From Lepraria neglecta (lineage: Eukaryota; Ascomycota; Lecanoromycetes; Lecanorales; Stereocaulaceae), in contig CM065653.1 of NCBI GenBank assembly GCA_033220425.1, positions 1,736,001 through 1,800,000 of the forward strand: a stretch of 64,000 nt of DNA. Reading direction: 5' to 3'. The notes under the pieces are model-generated. The model worked only from the letters and a program-made list of their open reading frames with translations. It searched no databases and was not told the origin of the DNA. The translations under genes and the position numbers were made by a program. The first letter of the stretch is position 1; every line of letters begins with the position of its first letter. Of the stretch, positions 10,956-20,652 are shown one piece after another.

Positions 10956-12240
10956 TCAAATCACCACCACGACATCCCCTATACAATTCGTCCACGATCT
11001 CCTACCCCCCTCCATCTCTAAACCCCTCCACCCCTCCAACCTCCCCCGATCCCACATCACATACCCCCACCTCCTCTCCTCTTCCTTTCCCGGCTCAAAA
11101 TAATCAATCACCCACCTCTCTCCTATCGACCAAGTCCATCCCGCATTCGGAGAGCCAGCCTCGTCATCATCGCCGTTCTCAAAAATCAACTCGTGATCAC
11201 AGAGACAGTCCTTCCGGTAACCTGTTCGCTGATGTATATTGTGTAGTGTAGTTGCAAGGGCTGCGGAGAGGAAGGAGGGGTTGAGGTTGAGTTTGAGGTT
11301 GAGGTTGAGATTGGATGTGAGCATGCGGAGTTTTGTTCCAGGAGATGTGGTTGCGATGGCATGGAGAAAACGGAGGCCGAGCGACAAGTAGTGCTCTTGA
11401 AGGGCAGTTCGAGGTTTGCAGTCTTCTGGATCATTGCCTGGTCATGTCTTAGCTCCTTGACATACACGTGTTATATTACAGGCTTCCCCTTACAGTTATC
11501 CGAACTCGTCCAAGTCGGCATCTTGGTTTTGCATTCTTCGAATTACCCCGCATATCTCCTCATAACAAAATCTCTCACGCAAGCAATCTCATCCACTTCC
11601 CACGGCTCAAACATTGCTAAAAAGACGAGAGACTTGTCCTGCGCACTGAACGACCTCTGATCTTCATGGTTTGAGGGCGTATTTCCCCCCAAGTTCCGTG
11701 TCCAATTCCCTGTTGGCTGTTGGCATTGTCCAGTCAGCAAATACTCTCTTGAGACCGGAACTGGGTCACAAAACATGTCTCAGGACTCCTAGGCTCGACC
11801 GTATGAGGGAATATCTGGCTGGGGAAGACGTACAGGAGAAAGTCGGCTCGTGGAAGAGAATACAGGAGAGCTCGTAGCGCTAGAACGCGCGGTGTATGCG
11901 GCGAATCTCGTTGTGGGAGAGCGGCTTGGACGGTGCGAGGGAATCATCTTCAATGGATAGGTTGGATGAAAGAGTGGCTTGACAGAAGGAGGCGGTGGCG
12001 TGGTGAACTGCTATATGAAGCCGGGCTTGCGTTTCGATTGCGCTTCGTCCAAGTGTTTCACAGCGCGACTGGTTCTCTCACGTTTCGTCTTGTAACGCTG
12101 GAGAAACTACTTCACTTTTTCAACAGAATCGCCTTTATCATGTGGAATCCTATGCCCGTCTGCTATCGACAGAGGGTCGAAGAGAACATCTGGGTGGATG
12201 TCTCTGAGGAAGACTGTGGACAAGATGGAGCGGAATGAGC
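10956..12240 (-). pseudogene. F-box-like family pseudogene, copy 1
   Basis: Minus-strand fragments follow each other in the order of one protein, but with stops and frame changes between them. From right to left these are FRSILSTVFLRDIHPDVLFD (ending near 12,180), a helical stretch broken by a stop, KPLSHNEIRRIHRAF followed by a stop, EPWEVDEIACVRDFVMRRY (near 11,550), and a C-terminal part with MSLGLRFLH and ERRWGYVMWDR that stops at 10,956. The same blocks occur in the same order in the plus-strand relic at 15,956-17,223, so both derive from one family. I recognise the pattern as an F-box-like multicopy family of Pleosporales genomes; that naming is inference. The expected N-terminal F-box-like segment is missing at the right end, so this copy is also truncated. 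Confidence 0.7.
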
Positions 12241-13529
12241 TTTTGTCAACGCTCTTGATGATTACCCAACTAATTAACTTCTTAGCGGTTGGTTGGTTTG
12301 CCTTTTTGGACCCTTGTAGTTAGACCAGGTTTGAGGTCTTAATGTTCCCGGTTTAGCCCGTTTAACTTATATAATAGAAACATATTGCAGCAACAAAAAT
12401 CTGACATTACCGAGAAGAATTGTGCCTTGAGAGAGAGCGAGAGAAGAGCTTGATCGGAGTCAGTACCAAGGGAGTATGAAACGGAATGCCCATCGTCACT
12501 GTATGAATCAAAGAGAAACCGTGCAAAGGGGGTACCTTAGGATTCCAAGTTGCTTACTCAGTATTGATTCAAGTTCTAGGGACAATACTAAAGCGTAGCT
12601 CAAGGAAGAAGGTGGCTGCAGCTTTTTTTTTGCAGTAGCAGCAGAGTCTGAACCAGACGAGTACACGCCTTACGAAGCGCTCTTTGTGGGAGCAATGGCC
12701 AAAACCAAACCCAAAGCTAGCCAAGGTTAGAGAGCCAAAGCTGACTCATCAAAACTCACCTGACTCAGGAACCAAACTGGGGCTGCGCTGGTCCCTCAAC
12801 CGAAGTGTCATTGTGAGGAACTCCACCATGAGCGAACAAACAAATGTGCGACCTGTCGCCGATCGAGATGAGGTCCAGTGTGCATTGGCCTGGACTACTA
12901 TTCAAGGTACTGCGGCAGTATGAAAACTACAAGGTCTGGACAAGGCGGGCTGCCCCCATGCTAGTTTCCGTCATGCTGTTAAACCATTTTCAAGGCATCC
13001 AAGTGAGATTTCTATAGATACAAATGGCTTCAATCTGCCAAGGACCTAGCAGCACCAGCAGGGTGGCAGCCTGCCGCGTCCAGATTCATGTAGGTTCAAA
13101 CGCCTTGCCCAATGTGATGAAAAGGCCCCCCCAAACACGCTAACGCGTGAGCTGCAAGGCTGTGAGACTATTTTAGGCCCTAATCTTCTTTCGAGCAGCT
13201 ATCGATCCTCAGTGGTAGGAGTCCAGTCCTAGACCCGTGACAGGTCATCAGCTACTAGCTGCTTTATCCCCCATAGGTAAGAAAATTTGCCTTCATTCCG
13301 CGCTAGTAGCCAATGTTATGACATCTGGTCCACAGCCAAGTAGCCTTCATGGCCTAACAAAAGCCTCTGAGGCTCTGCATCTAGAAAAGCGGCAATTATT
13401 ACATCGCACGGACTGCTATCATCTTTCAAATCTTCGTGCGACACCCCAGGTCTCGCAACATCATTTCTTCTGCTACTGAAACCGACATGAATGTTTCTTC
13501 GAAGTGACACCCCTCGGGTAGTGAACGTC
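12241..13529. other. Long intergenic stretch, no gene seen
   Basis: About 1.3 kb between two decayed genes. A T9 run occurs near 12,624. Short open frames are present without protein-like composition. Probably decayed sequence; I see no TE ends or RNA gene. Confidence 0.4.
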
Positions 13530-14398
13530 ATGGCTCTCGCTCTCTGGGCCTTGCTTGGTCTGATCAGCCTTTCAGATGCACAGGTTTTAACAACTCCGTC
13601 TATATCCCTACCAGATGGAATCTTCACTTCTGGGATCCCTCCAGTTTCTCCGACATTTACAGGCACAACAATAAGTGATTCGACAACATCCACTTTCATA
13701 ATCTCGTGCGGCAGTTTCAGTACCATTAATTGCATAAACTGCAATACCGCCCTGACCTTCCGCGCATCTGTAGGAGGTATAGGTTTCAACGACATAACAT
13801 GCGGCACCACAGCTACTACGCCTAGGCTCTATGCTTATTGCGAGACCCGTTCAACCACCAGCAATTTCGAGTACTCGCTTTACCCCTAAATTATCACGCT
13901 AGATTCGCTCCCAGTCAGTGCCAGCGTCGTAACTCTTACTGCAAACGCCGCTACTGCCAGTCCACAGAGACTTCCGCCTCAACGTCGATATCTGTTTCAA
14001 CTGCGACACTCTCCTAAATGCTGACACCCCCTTCGATGCCCACGCTTGTCTCAACGTCTGTACCCTCTTCATCCACTACCTCCTCCCCGACGGCTACATC
14101 TACCTCATCAGGTTTTTCGTCGTCAGCGAAAATTGGCATTGGAGTCGGCGTTCCCATAGCCTTATTAGTTTGCGGAGTCACTGCATTCCTAGCCTTCCGC
14201 TATGGAAAACACAAGCAGAGTCGTGCGTCTTGGCTTCCGGTAGCTGAGATGAAACACGATATTAGCGGGGCGCAGAAAGGGAATATGACCGGCTCTAATG
14301 GGACAAAGGAAAGAGAAAAGGGAACGGCAAGACCGATAATTGCGTCAGAGGGACTGAGACCAGAGCACGAGTTTTCGGGGGTCATACGGACAACTTAA
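13530..14398 (+). pseudogene. Secreted Ser/Thr-rich single-pass membrane protein, probably broken
   Basis: The gene starts with a good signal peptide (MALALWALLGLISLSDAQ from 13,530; an upstream in-frame ATG lies at 13,491). A Cys-containing ectodomain follows (SCGSFSTINCINCNTALTF, ITCGTTATTPRLYAYC). A stop TAA at 13,887 interrupts it. After a shift of frame come a Ser/Thr-rich stalk, a second TAA at 14,015, and then an open part with a transmembrane segment (IGIGVGVPIALLVCGV) and a cytoplasmic tail ending at 14,398. The overall design is that of a fungal wall-stress-sensor-like surface protein. No GT/AG intron that I could find removes both stops while keeping the stalk, so I call it a pseudogene. 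Both stops could be CAA-to-TAA changes. An unrecognised intron or sequencing error remains possible. Confidence 0.55.
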
Positions 14399-14531
14399 GA
14401 GGGCCTGGGATTCAAAAAGAAAATGTTCTGATGTAGAAGATAAAAGGAATGGGAAGTCAGCGATACTTGTGAGCTGCAATACACATTTCGTAAAGATTGA
14501 AGGTTGACATTCGTTGGAAACATTCCATGGA

Positions 14532-15152
14532 TTACCACCATATTTCTTTAAAATCTGACCGGAGGTCCAACACGCCCTTTTGCTCCCTGGTTTTTCGTAT
14601 CTCGCTCTCCTCCTTCCCTCCCTTATCTTTTTTGACCTTCAAAATGCCCCCTCCGCCTCCCACCAGCAGCACAAGATAATCATCAACCACCAATCTCAAT
14701 TCCGGATACCTAAAATGTGTCTGCTGAAATTCTAGCGAGTCCCACGGACTCTCCACTCCAAGTACCTCCAAATTCGATTTAAGCCGACATCTCGTAGCTT
14801 CAACCTGCCTCGCGAATTGCTCCTGTCAATAGAGTGCCTGGACCTTCTGTCGGGGGGCATCTGGGATACTCACACAAGCGATGAGGAATTTGCAAAGCTG
14901 AATGATGTGAAAAATGACATATTTCACGAAGAGGCCATTTTTAATTCGTTGCATCGGGACTGGAAGCTGGGCAAGGCGCAAGTACTGACGATCTAGACGA
15001 AGCCAACATATAGCACAAAGCTCGAGATAATAAGTGAATGGGCCGCGCTGTGTCAAAGGTTCCACAATTGAATGCTTGACTGGCATATAGAACAACATTG
15101 CCAATAACGACGCCGCAAAAACATATTTCGTTCGCTCTTCGCTTTTTGACAT
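14532..15152 (-). CDS. Unrecognised two-exon protein
   Basis: Two minus-strand exons, 14874-15152 and 14532-14822, are separated by a 51-bp intron with GTGAGT donor and GACAG acceptor. The join is in phase 0 and gives 189 residues. Exon 1 starts MSKSEERTKY and contains a hydrophobic stretch (AASLLAMLFYMPV) and KYVIFHIIQLCKFLIAC. Exon 2 begins EQFARQVEATRCRLKSN and includes WDSLEFQQTHFRYPELR and a Gly5 tract before a charged C-terminus. The clean intron and matching frames on both sides support a real or recently real gene. The upstream ATG is uncertain, since an earlier exon cannot be excluded. I do not recognise the family. Confidence 0.5.
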
Positions 15153-15955
15153 GACAATTCGACATGCATTTTTCGCGGAAAAAGTTGATACTGCAACGAA
15201 ACACTCCTCATCGTTCTGGGCATTTGCTTTGTACTTTGATACCTCAGCTTCTCTTTTTACAGCTATGACACTATTTCACGTCCTTGTGTATTAGCTTCCT
15301 GATTTAACGATTTATGAAATGATGTACGCGTAACAAGATTTATACAAAGGTAGTAAATCATTCAAATTTGCAGCAACAAAAGAACCCAAAGTACACGCTT
15401 CCTACTATGCAGTTCCATGTAAATGTGAAGTTGTATGCTCAAGGACATGTTTCACCAGCAAGCGCGCGGCTAGCACGAGATGTTGCAGGATCAACTTGAC
15501 TCATCACGTGATTCATTTTCTTGGTTTTCTGGTACAACAACACCCTCTTTCATTCTCTGCTTTTTAGCACATAACACAGGAAGGAGGCAGATCTGAATAT
15601 AGTAGTAAGTAGCACACTTCATCTCATCAAGTAGTAAAAGCTTCATGGCGTATGTTCTACCAGACATTCCTTTTTAAATACAAGCTAAAATCATTGCAGT
15701 GGATAGTCCAATACGTCTCCCTCACAAGTCTTGCTTGAATTTCACAAACGGTTCTTTACGTGGTAGAATTCTTGCTGCTTGTTGCCAAAATTCATCCTAT
15801 TGTTTACCGCTAACCTGAGACAGTTGGGTATTTACTCGATCTGTAAGAGGATGGGTGATACAATACCTGAGTTTCTCGAAGTCCTCTACTCACCCTGCAT
15901 TTAGTCCAGGGTTCGAGTCCCTGTTCAGCCCGAATTTTTTGAAAAGTTTGGCAAG
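15153..15955. other. Intergenic, contains a tRNA T-arm-like element
   Basis: About 800 bp of AT-rich sequence between the two-exon gene and the F-box-like relic. Apart from the T-arm-like element described separately I see nothing. Confidence 0.4.
15907..15923 (+). other. tRNA T-arm / B-box-like element followed by T6
   Basis: CAGGGTTCGAGTCCCTG forms a perfect 5-bp T stem with a TTCGAGT loop and matches the pol III B-box consensus GGTTCGANTCC. It is followed by seven bases that could be an acceptor 3' strand, then a T6 run at 15,935-15,940 that would end a pol III transcript. A complementary acceptor 5' strand (GGCTGAA) is not found in the preceding 300 bp, and only a weak A-box resembles the consensus. 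I therefore call it a tRNA relic or tRNA-derived fragment, not a tRNA gene. Confidence 0.35.
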
Positions 15956-17223
15956 ATGAAGAAAGATGCGCTTCTGCCACAGATCATGACCCTCGAAGGC
16001 CTTCAAGTCGAACTTCAACTCATTTTCCTACACAACATCCCGGATGTCGCCTCATTGCGTGCCGTTGTGTACGCTTCGCCATAGTGCCACCAAGCATATG
16101 TATCTCAGCGTCACTCCATCCTTTCGGACGTGCTATTGAATGAACTTGGCTCCGATGTGCTTTTCGATGCTCAGACGATAGCCAAATTATCAGAACTTGG
16201 ACGTGATACCGATATTGAAGGCCACGAAACTCGAAGATTTCTGGAAACGTATAAGCTGTCAAGAGAAGAGCGAAGCCCGGCGCTCGAAATATTGACGCTG
16301 GAACGGGTTATTAGAGTAGCTCAACTCCAACGCTCAGTTCATTTCGCCGCGGAAGATTTCTGTAAATGGGCGATTCCAAAGTATACAGTCACTGGCAAGA
16401 GAATCAAGAAGCATGCACCGCTTTCTACCAGTGAATCTCGTCGCGTCCTTCGAGCGTTGAACCGACTCGAAATTTTCTGCCAGGTGTTTCCGACATATAG
16501 CTTTGCGTATTTCGATGCTATGGATAAGCCTTATATGCTTCTCAGCTTGTATTAGCCTTGGGAGGTTGAAGAGATTGGTTGTGTACGGATTACATGATAA
16601 GCAGGTACGAGTGCCTTTATAAGCGGCATGAGGACGAGTTGGTAAGATTTTGTGAAAGGTATGAGGAAGTGCCTGGTACTGCAACTTGGCTGGAGAGTCG
16701 TAGTAAGACAGCCCCATCAGCACTCTTGAGGGATGAGAGTATGGATTCTAATGCGTGCGCTAGATAACAATTTCAATGGCTGCCAGGAATGGTGCATGTC
16801 CTACGGACTTCAGTTCTTCAAGCAGGTCATGCAAGCTGCTGGCCCCGATCAGCGCTACCCCGATCAGTTCTCCATGCTTTTAGACAATCTATGGAAGGAA
16901 CCACCTTATGAATGCCTGACGAGGACCTTGTAGGAACATTTCGCGAGCCCCCAAGACATACCAGGGGGGTTCGGGAGGAGCAGGCATTTGTCAGCGATGA
17001 TGAAGGTCCTAATGCAACGTGGTGCTGGTCTAATGAGGAAAAGTTTCAGAACCGGTATTTTAGTAAAGAACAGGAGGATCTTAGGAAGTGGGCATACGTG
17101 ATGTGGGAGGACAGGTGTGGTGTGCTGGACACGGAATATAGAAAGTCTACGGGGTCAGAGACATCATCGACCAATCTGGACTTGGGATCCGATATGCAAC
17201 CTCGTCCGTTTGTCGGAGCATGA
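15956..17223 (+). pseudogene. F-box-like family pseudogene, copy 2
   Basis: An ATG at 15,956 opens a frame with an F-box-like start (LEGLQVELQLIFLHNIPDVA). The frame is broken by TAG at 16,082 and continues as SQRHSILSDVLLNELGSDVL down to a stop at 16,553. PWEVEEIGCVR follows; then the reading frame shifts (DYMISRYECLYKRHEDE), shifts again at about 16,740 (CQEWCMSYGLQFFKQVM), and again near 16,912 (ATWCWSNEEKFQNRYF, LRKWAYVMWED). The block order matches the minus-strand relic at 10,956-12,240, but this copy keeps its N-terminus. The TAG can be a C-to-T change of CAG. F-box-like naming rests on the leucine-rich N-terminus and on family knowledge; it is not certain. Confidence 0.72.
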
Positions 17224-17738
17224 GACGAAGTAGCGATGTCCGCTTCCTGGTACACTTAACAGTACCATCTCGCGCTCCACTTTCGCCATGCTCGCCCATC
17301 TCATGGCCCTCAGCAAGGGCTTTGTATTCCATCCAGCGCCATTTCTCTCGCAAGAAGGTCGCCTCCAGCTCATTCCATCAACCACCACGTGCATGGCTGC
17401 CGGGTCTGATGTTCCGAGCTTGCCACCACCTCTTACATCAAGCTTACATCCGGCCAATGCTGGGTCGCTTCAATGACGATCTGCGCACTAGACAAGCTTG
17501 ATAATGCGAGAGCTTCCCGCCATGGTGCTGCTCCACACGACGATTCGGCTCCGTGTTGATTGCTATGGGTGTCAAACCATTCCTCGTTTGCCTTAGCTCA
17601 ACTTCTGTATGCCACCTCAGCTGGATTGCCAAAGCTTGAGCTGCGCTTTCGACGAAAATGGGTCTGGGTCTCGCGGAGTGCGCCCAGCCATCACTACGAC
17701 TTCGAAGAAGCTAGAGACAACTGCCGATCAAGCCAGCA
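17224..17738. other. Intergenic, no gene seen
   Basis: About 500 bp between the F-box-like relic and the 3' end of the thioesterase gene. Overlapping short open frames occur on both strands, but none looks coding. Confidence 0.4.
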
Positions 17739-18311
17739 TTACAGCTTCTCCTTAGACCTCTTCAGCTCCGACCATAGCGCCTCAGCCTTAGCCAGCATAT
17801 TCTCCTCAGCATCTTTGACCTTCCCCTCAATGTAAAGCTTCTTCCCCTCAATCTTCTTCAAATTTGCCGTTACAAGTACTGTCTGAGGCGTCATAACAGG
17901 CTTCAAGTACGTAACATTCAGATACGCAGTGACCAAATGGTCAATTATTTCCCCATCATGTTTGTTCTCCCCAAGACCCTTGTTCACTAGCAACAGTATA
18001 CCCATTGCCTCGTCTAACATCACTCCAATGATGCCCCCGTGGGCAATATGTGGGTAGCCATTGACGCCATAGGCGAGGCTTATTAGCTGGCGGACTTCTT
18101 GGACGAGAGTCGTACCTGGGGCGGGGCGCCGGTAGATGGTCGTGACGGCGCGGAATGTGTATGGAGTTTTGAGTGTGAGACCGTATAGTGCGTCCTCTGT
18201 TGTGTTAGACTTGTATTTGCGGGACGGTGTAGCCACAGGAGTGAAGTCGGGGTCGTTCAGTAGCTTTGCGCACCAGGGAGTCGATAGGAAGAAAGCACGC
18301 TCCTCGTCCAT
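17739..18311 (-). CDS. Hot-dog fold acyl-CoA thioesterase-like protein
   Basis: A single-exon minus-strand gene of 190 residues. The signature HGGIIGVMLDEAMG at residues 91-104 is the conserved loop and helix of the 4HBT thioesterase superfamily, in which the acidic residue of the DE pair lies at the active site. The C-terminal half has the usual beta-strand pattern (VTAYLNVTYLKPV, VLVTANLKKIEGKKLYIEGK) and a final helix (AKAEALWSELKRSKEK). The length fits single-domain fungal members (PaaI/THEM4-like). The likely reaction is hydrolysis of an acyl-CoA or other acyl thioester; the substrate is unknown. No targeting signal is obvious. It is the last intact gene before the transposon block, which starts about 460 bp upstream of its start codon. 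Confidence 0.88.
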   Translation of the reverse strand: MDEERAFFLSTPWCAKLLNDPDFTPVATPSRKYKSNTTEDALYGLTLKTPYTFRAVTTIYRRPAPGTTLVQEVRQLISLAYGVNGYPHIAHGGIIGVMLDEAMGILLLVNKGLGENKHDGEIIDHLVTAYLNVTYLKPVMTPQTVLVTANLKKIEGKKLYIEGKVKDAEENMLAKAEALWSELKRSKEKL

Positions 18312-18767
18312 GTCGTTGTTTTTCTACTGGGAGGCTCGAAGCTCCATGACATGAAGAGCGTTGTAAAGCAGAGCATCGAAGCTGAGGCTCGGACTAAAGT
18401 GGCGCCGTAAATAAAGTCTTGGCATCATAACAAATATGTGCCCCCAGCTCAGTCGAAAGCTCCTCCGAGCGTTGCCGCTTTAGCGAGAGAGCTAGGTGAG
18501 CAGGGTGAGCAAGGGGTGAGTAGGGGTAACGCAACACCCGATCCAGGTACTGGAGCACCTCCTAGCCCGTACTAAACCCTATACTCAGGACTACAAAAGC
18601 TTACAGCCTATTTTAGGTAGCCGTATAGAATAGCCGAGACAGCGAGGTATAAAGGAGAGTACTAGCCTCTTATCCCGAACCTTTGTTATGGCTATAGTAC
18701 GCATTATAGGTGGTAAAAGAGTTATTGTTTTCGCTAAGCTAGAATTACTAGAGTATATAAATACCAA
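18312..18767. other. Boundary zone: thioesterase promoter grading into RIP-affected DNA
   Basis: The first 200 bp have normal composition and should include the thioesterase promoter. At 18,490-18,530 there is a G-rich run of GTGAGCAGG-like units. From about 18,560 the sequence becomes TA-rich. It ends in ACCAA (18,763-18,767), the left target duplication of element A. The pre-insertion locus continues at 40,632. Confidence 0.5.
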
Positions 18768-19179
18768 TGTTACGAACGGTGCGTTCCGGTATCGTATTCG
18801 TGATTGATTCTCAATGGGGATGGAGGTGCAACAGAGCAAGAGGGTGAAGCAGGCTTCAAGTGATGCTAAGCGGGTCTGGTATATGATCAGATGATATATG
18901 TTCAGTGCCTAGCCTAAGAGATCTATCGCATGTAATCAAGTACAAGGTAAGATACGAAGTTGAGCACGATGCTCCAAGTGGTGAGCAGTGCTCCGCATAT
19001 ATAGCAATAGGAAATCCATGCCAAGCATTCATGTTTAAACGAGTCGAGCATCGATTCGTATGAACCATGTCCGCGTCGAACGAGTCGAGCATCGATTCGT
19101 ATGAACCAGACCCTGCTAAGCCCATGCTAGTTCGTGCGCCCCTGGCGCGTTCCTATTAGCATATTCTTGGCTCGTAATA
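18768..19179 (-). repeat. Element A 3' LTR
   Basis: 412 bp, starting TGTTACGAACGG and ending TAATA (the RIP form of TAACA). It contains a 41-bp tandem duplication (CGAGTCGAGCATCG-type unit, about 19,040-19,120) that the 5' LTR at 40,256-40,626 lacks, which explains the 41-bp length difference. It retains many C and G where the interior copy has T or A. On its right side it is followed by the complement of a polypurine tract (TAGCTCCCTCCTCC). Confidence 0.88.
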
Positions 19180-19796
19180 TTAGCTCCCTCCTCCAGAATC
19201 CTCGTCCCGAGGATAAACTGCCATCCTTTATACCTCGCCCAAAAACAGATAACCTATCTAAGTTAGCAATTAGAAGGCAGCGTATCCTCGCTAGTTCGAG
19301 CGCCGCGGTCGTCGTTATACGAAAGTATAAGTATTATATTCGTCGTGAGAAGGAGTGTCGTATTAGGACCGAGTCGGAATCGTGCGTGGAGTGTGTATCG
19401 TCTGGGCTGTCGTGTAAGCTTGCCTTCTCCGAGGCCAAGCTCCGCTGTATATAAAAGAAACGTCGTAAAAAGATGGTTATACTGCGCGAAGTGCTCCGTA
19501 AGTAGAACGAGCTTGCTACGCGTACTATAAGGCTAAACTATAAAGTAGAAAAACTTGAAGAGGAAGAAGATACGTTGGTGCGTCGCGAACTATAGAATAT
19601 TAAGGAGGTAGAGCGCGACGAAGCTACTCCGCCGCTTAACCCCGATAAGCTGATGTTTAACGTATTGTCCGAGCGTTTCGATCTGCCCGACGGTTTGGAT
19701 ACCCCTGAGGGGTTCGACTGGTTATCTCTCGTCTCCGATAGTACTCTTATAGATATTCTCTATAGTTCCCCGCAAGGTTCCCCGCAAGGTTCCTAG
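19134..19796 (+). pseudogene. Element A antisense ORF with Zn(II)2Cys6-type domain
   Basis: This frame lies on the strand opposite to element A's pol, between pol and the 3' LTR. From 19,326 to 19,415 the residues Y-x2-Y-x6-C-x8-C-x2-C-x6-C follow the exact spacing of a fungal Zn(II)2Cys6 binuclear cluster. The first two Cys are TAT, the RIP product of TGT. The second half reads SCVECVSSGLSC. Upstream is a conserved LPSFIPR block. Downstream come a charged helix (KVEKLEEEEDTLVRREL) and a conserved C-terminal block (LMFNVLSERFDLP, FDWLSLVSDSTLID, SSPQGS) ending at TAG 19,794. A stop occurs at 19,453 and another near 19,503. It was probably a transposon-borne regulator with a Zn cluster and a coiled coil; the function is inference. 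Confidence 0.7.
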
Positions 19797-20652
19797 GTAT
19801 TTTCCGTTTTATTATACCCTTTCTATTTAACTAGATAGAACTAATTCCTTCTATCTAGGATCCTCTCGACCTTATACTCTATTTCTTCTTCGATATTATA
19901 ATAAAACGTCTCTTATAGCGATATATTAGGGTCTACTAGTTCTAAGAGTAAGATATAGAATATAGAATATACCTTAGCGTTAGATAGTAGTTAGAGTTTA
20001 TAGTTAATAGATCCTTTTACCTACTTAACTAAGAATAGTCTAACCTTAATATAATCTAGTTTCTTATTTAGTCTTATTATTCTTATATTCTTTATTAGGA
20101 GGTATACTTTATCTCTCTCTTTTAGCTAAGGAATATTCTTTCTCTTCTTATTAATCTATTCCTTTAACTTATTATTCGAGCCTTTAATAGACCTTTATAT
20201 CTCCTTATATAAATCTTTTAGCTTCTCTATCTTAACTAAAACCTTTTCTATATTAGATCCCTTTCTTAGATCTAGAAATATATTTATATTCTTTTCGTAG
20301 TTAGTAAAGAATAGTATTAGTTCTATTATATCTAACCTCTTATTATTATATACTAGTTATACTATTAGAAATAGTAAAACCTAGTTATCCTATTTCTAGT
20401 TTATATAATATCTTAAATATACTTCTATTATTTAATTTATACGTTCTATTTATCTATTAGTTTATAGATAATATACTATTAATATCCGAAGTTTAGTTCT
20501 AATTACTACTATAAGTATTCTCTAGTAGTTAGATATAAATAGCTTATCTCTATCGGATATTATTAATTTAGATATACTATAATCTCTTATTAGTTTATCG
20601 AGTAGTATAAAGGCTAACTAATCTACTTTATAGATTTCTTTAAATAGTATTA

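Noticed and set aside
13316-13810. 164-codon minus-strand ORF
   Set aside because: Antisense to the signal-peptide and Cys-containing part of the surface-protein gene, which has the better protein features.
15780-15940. Functional intron-containing tRNA gene
   Set aside because: No 5' acceptor strand pairs with the 3' strand; only the T arm is convincing.
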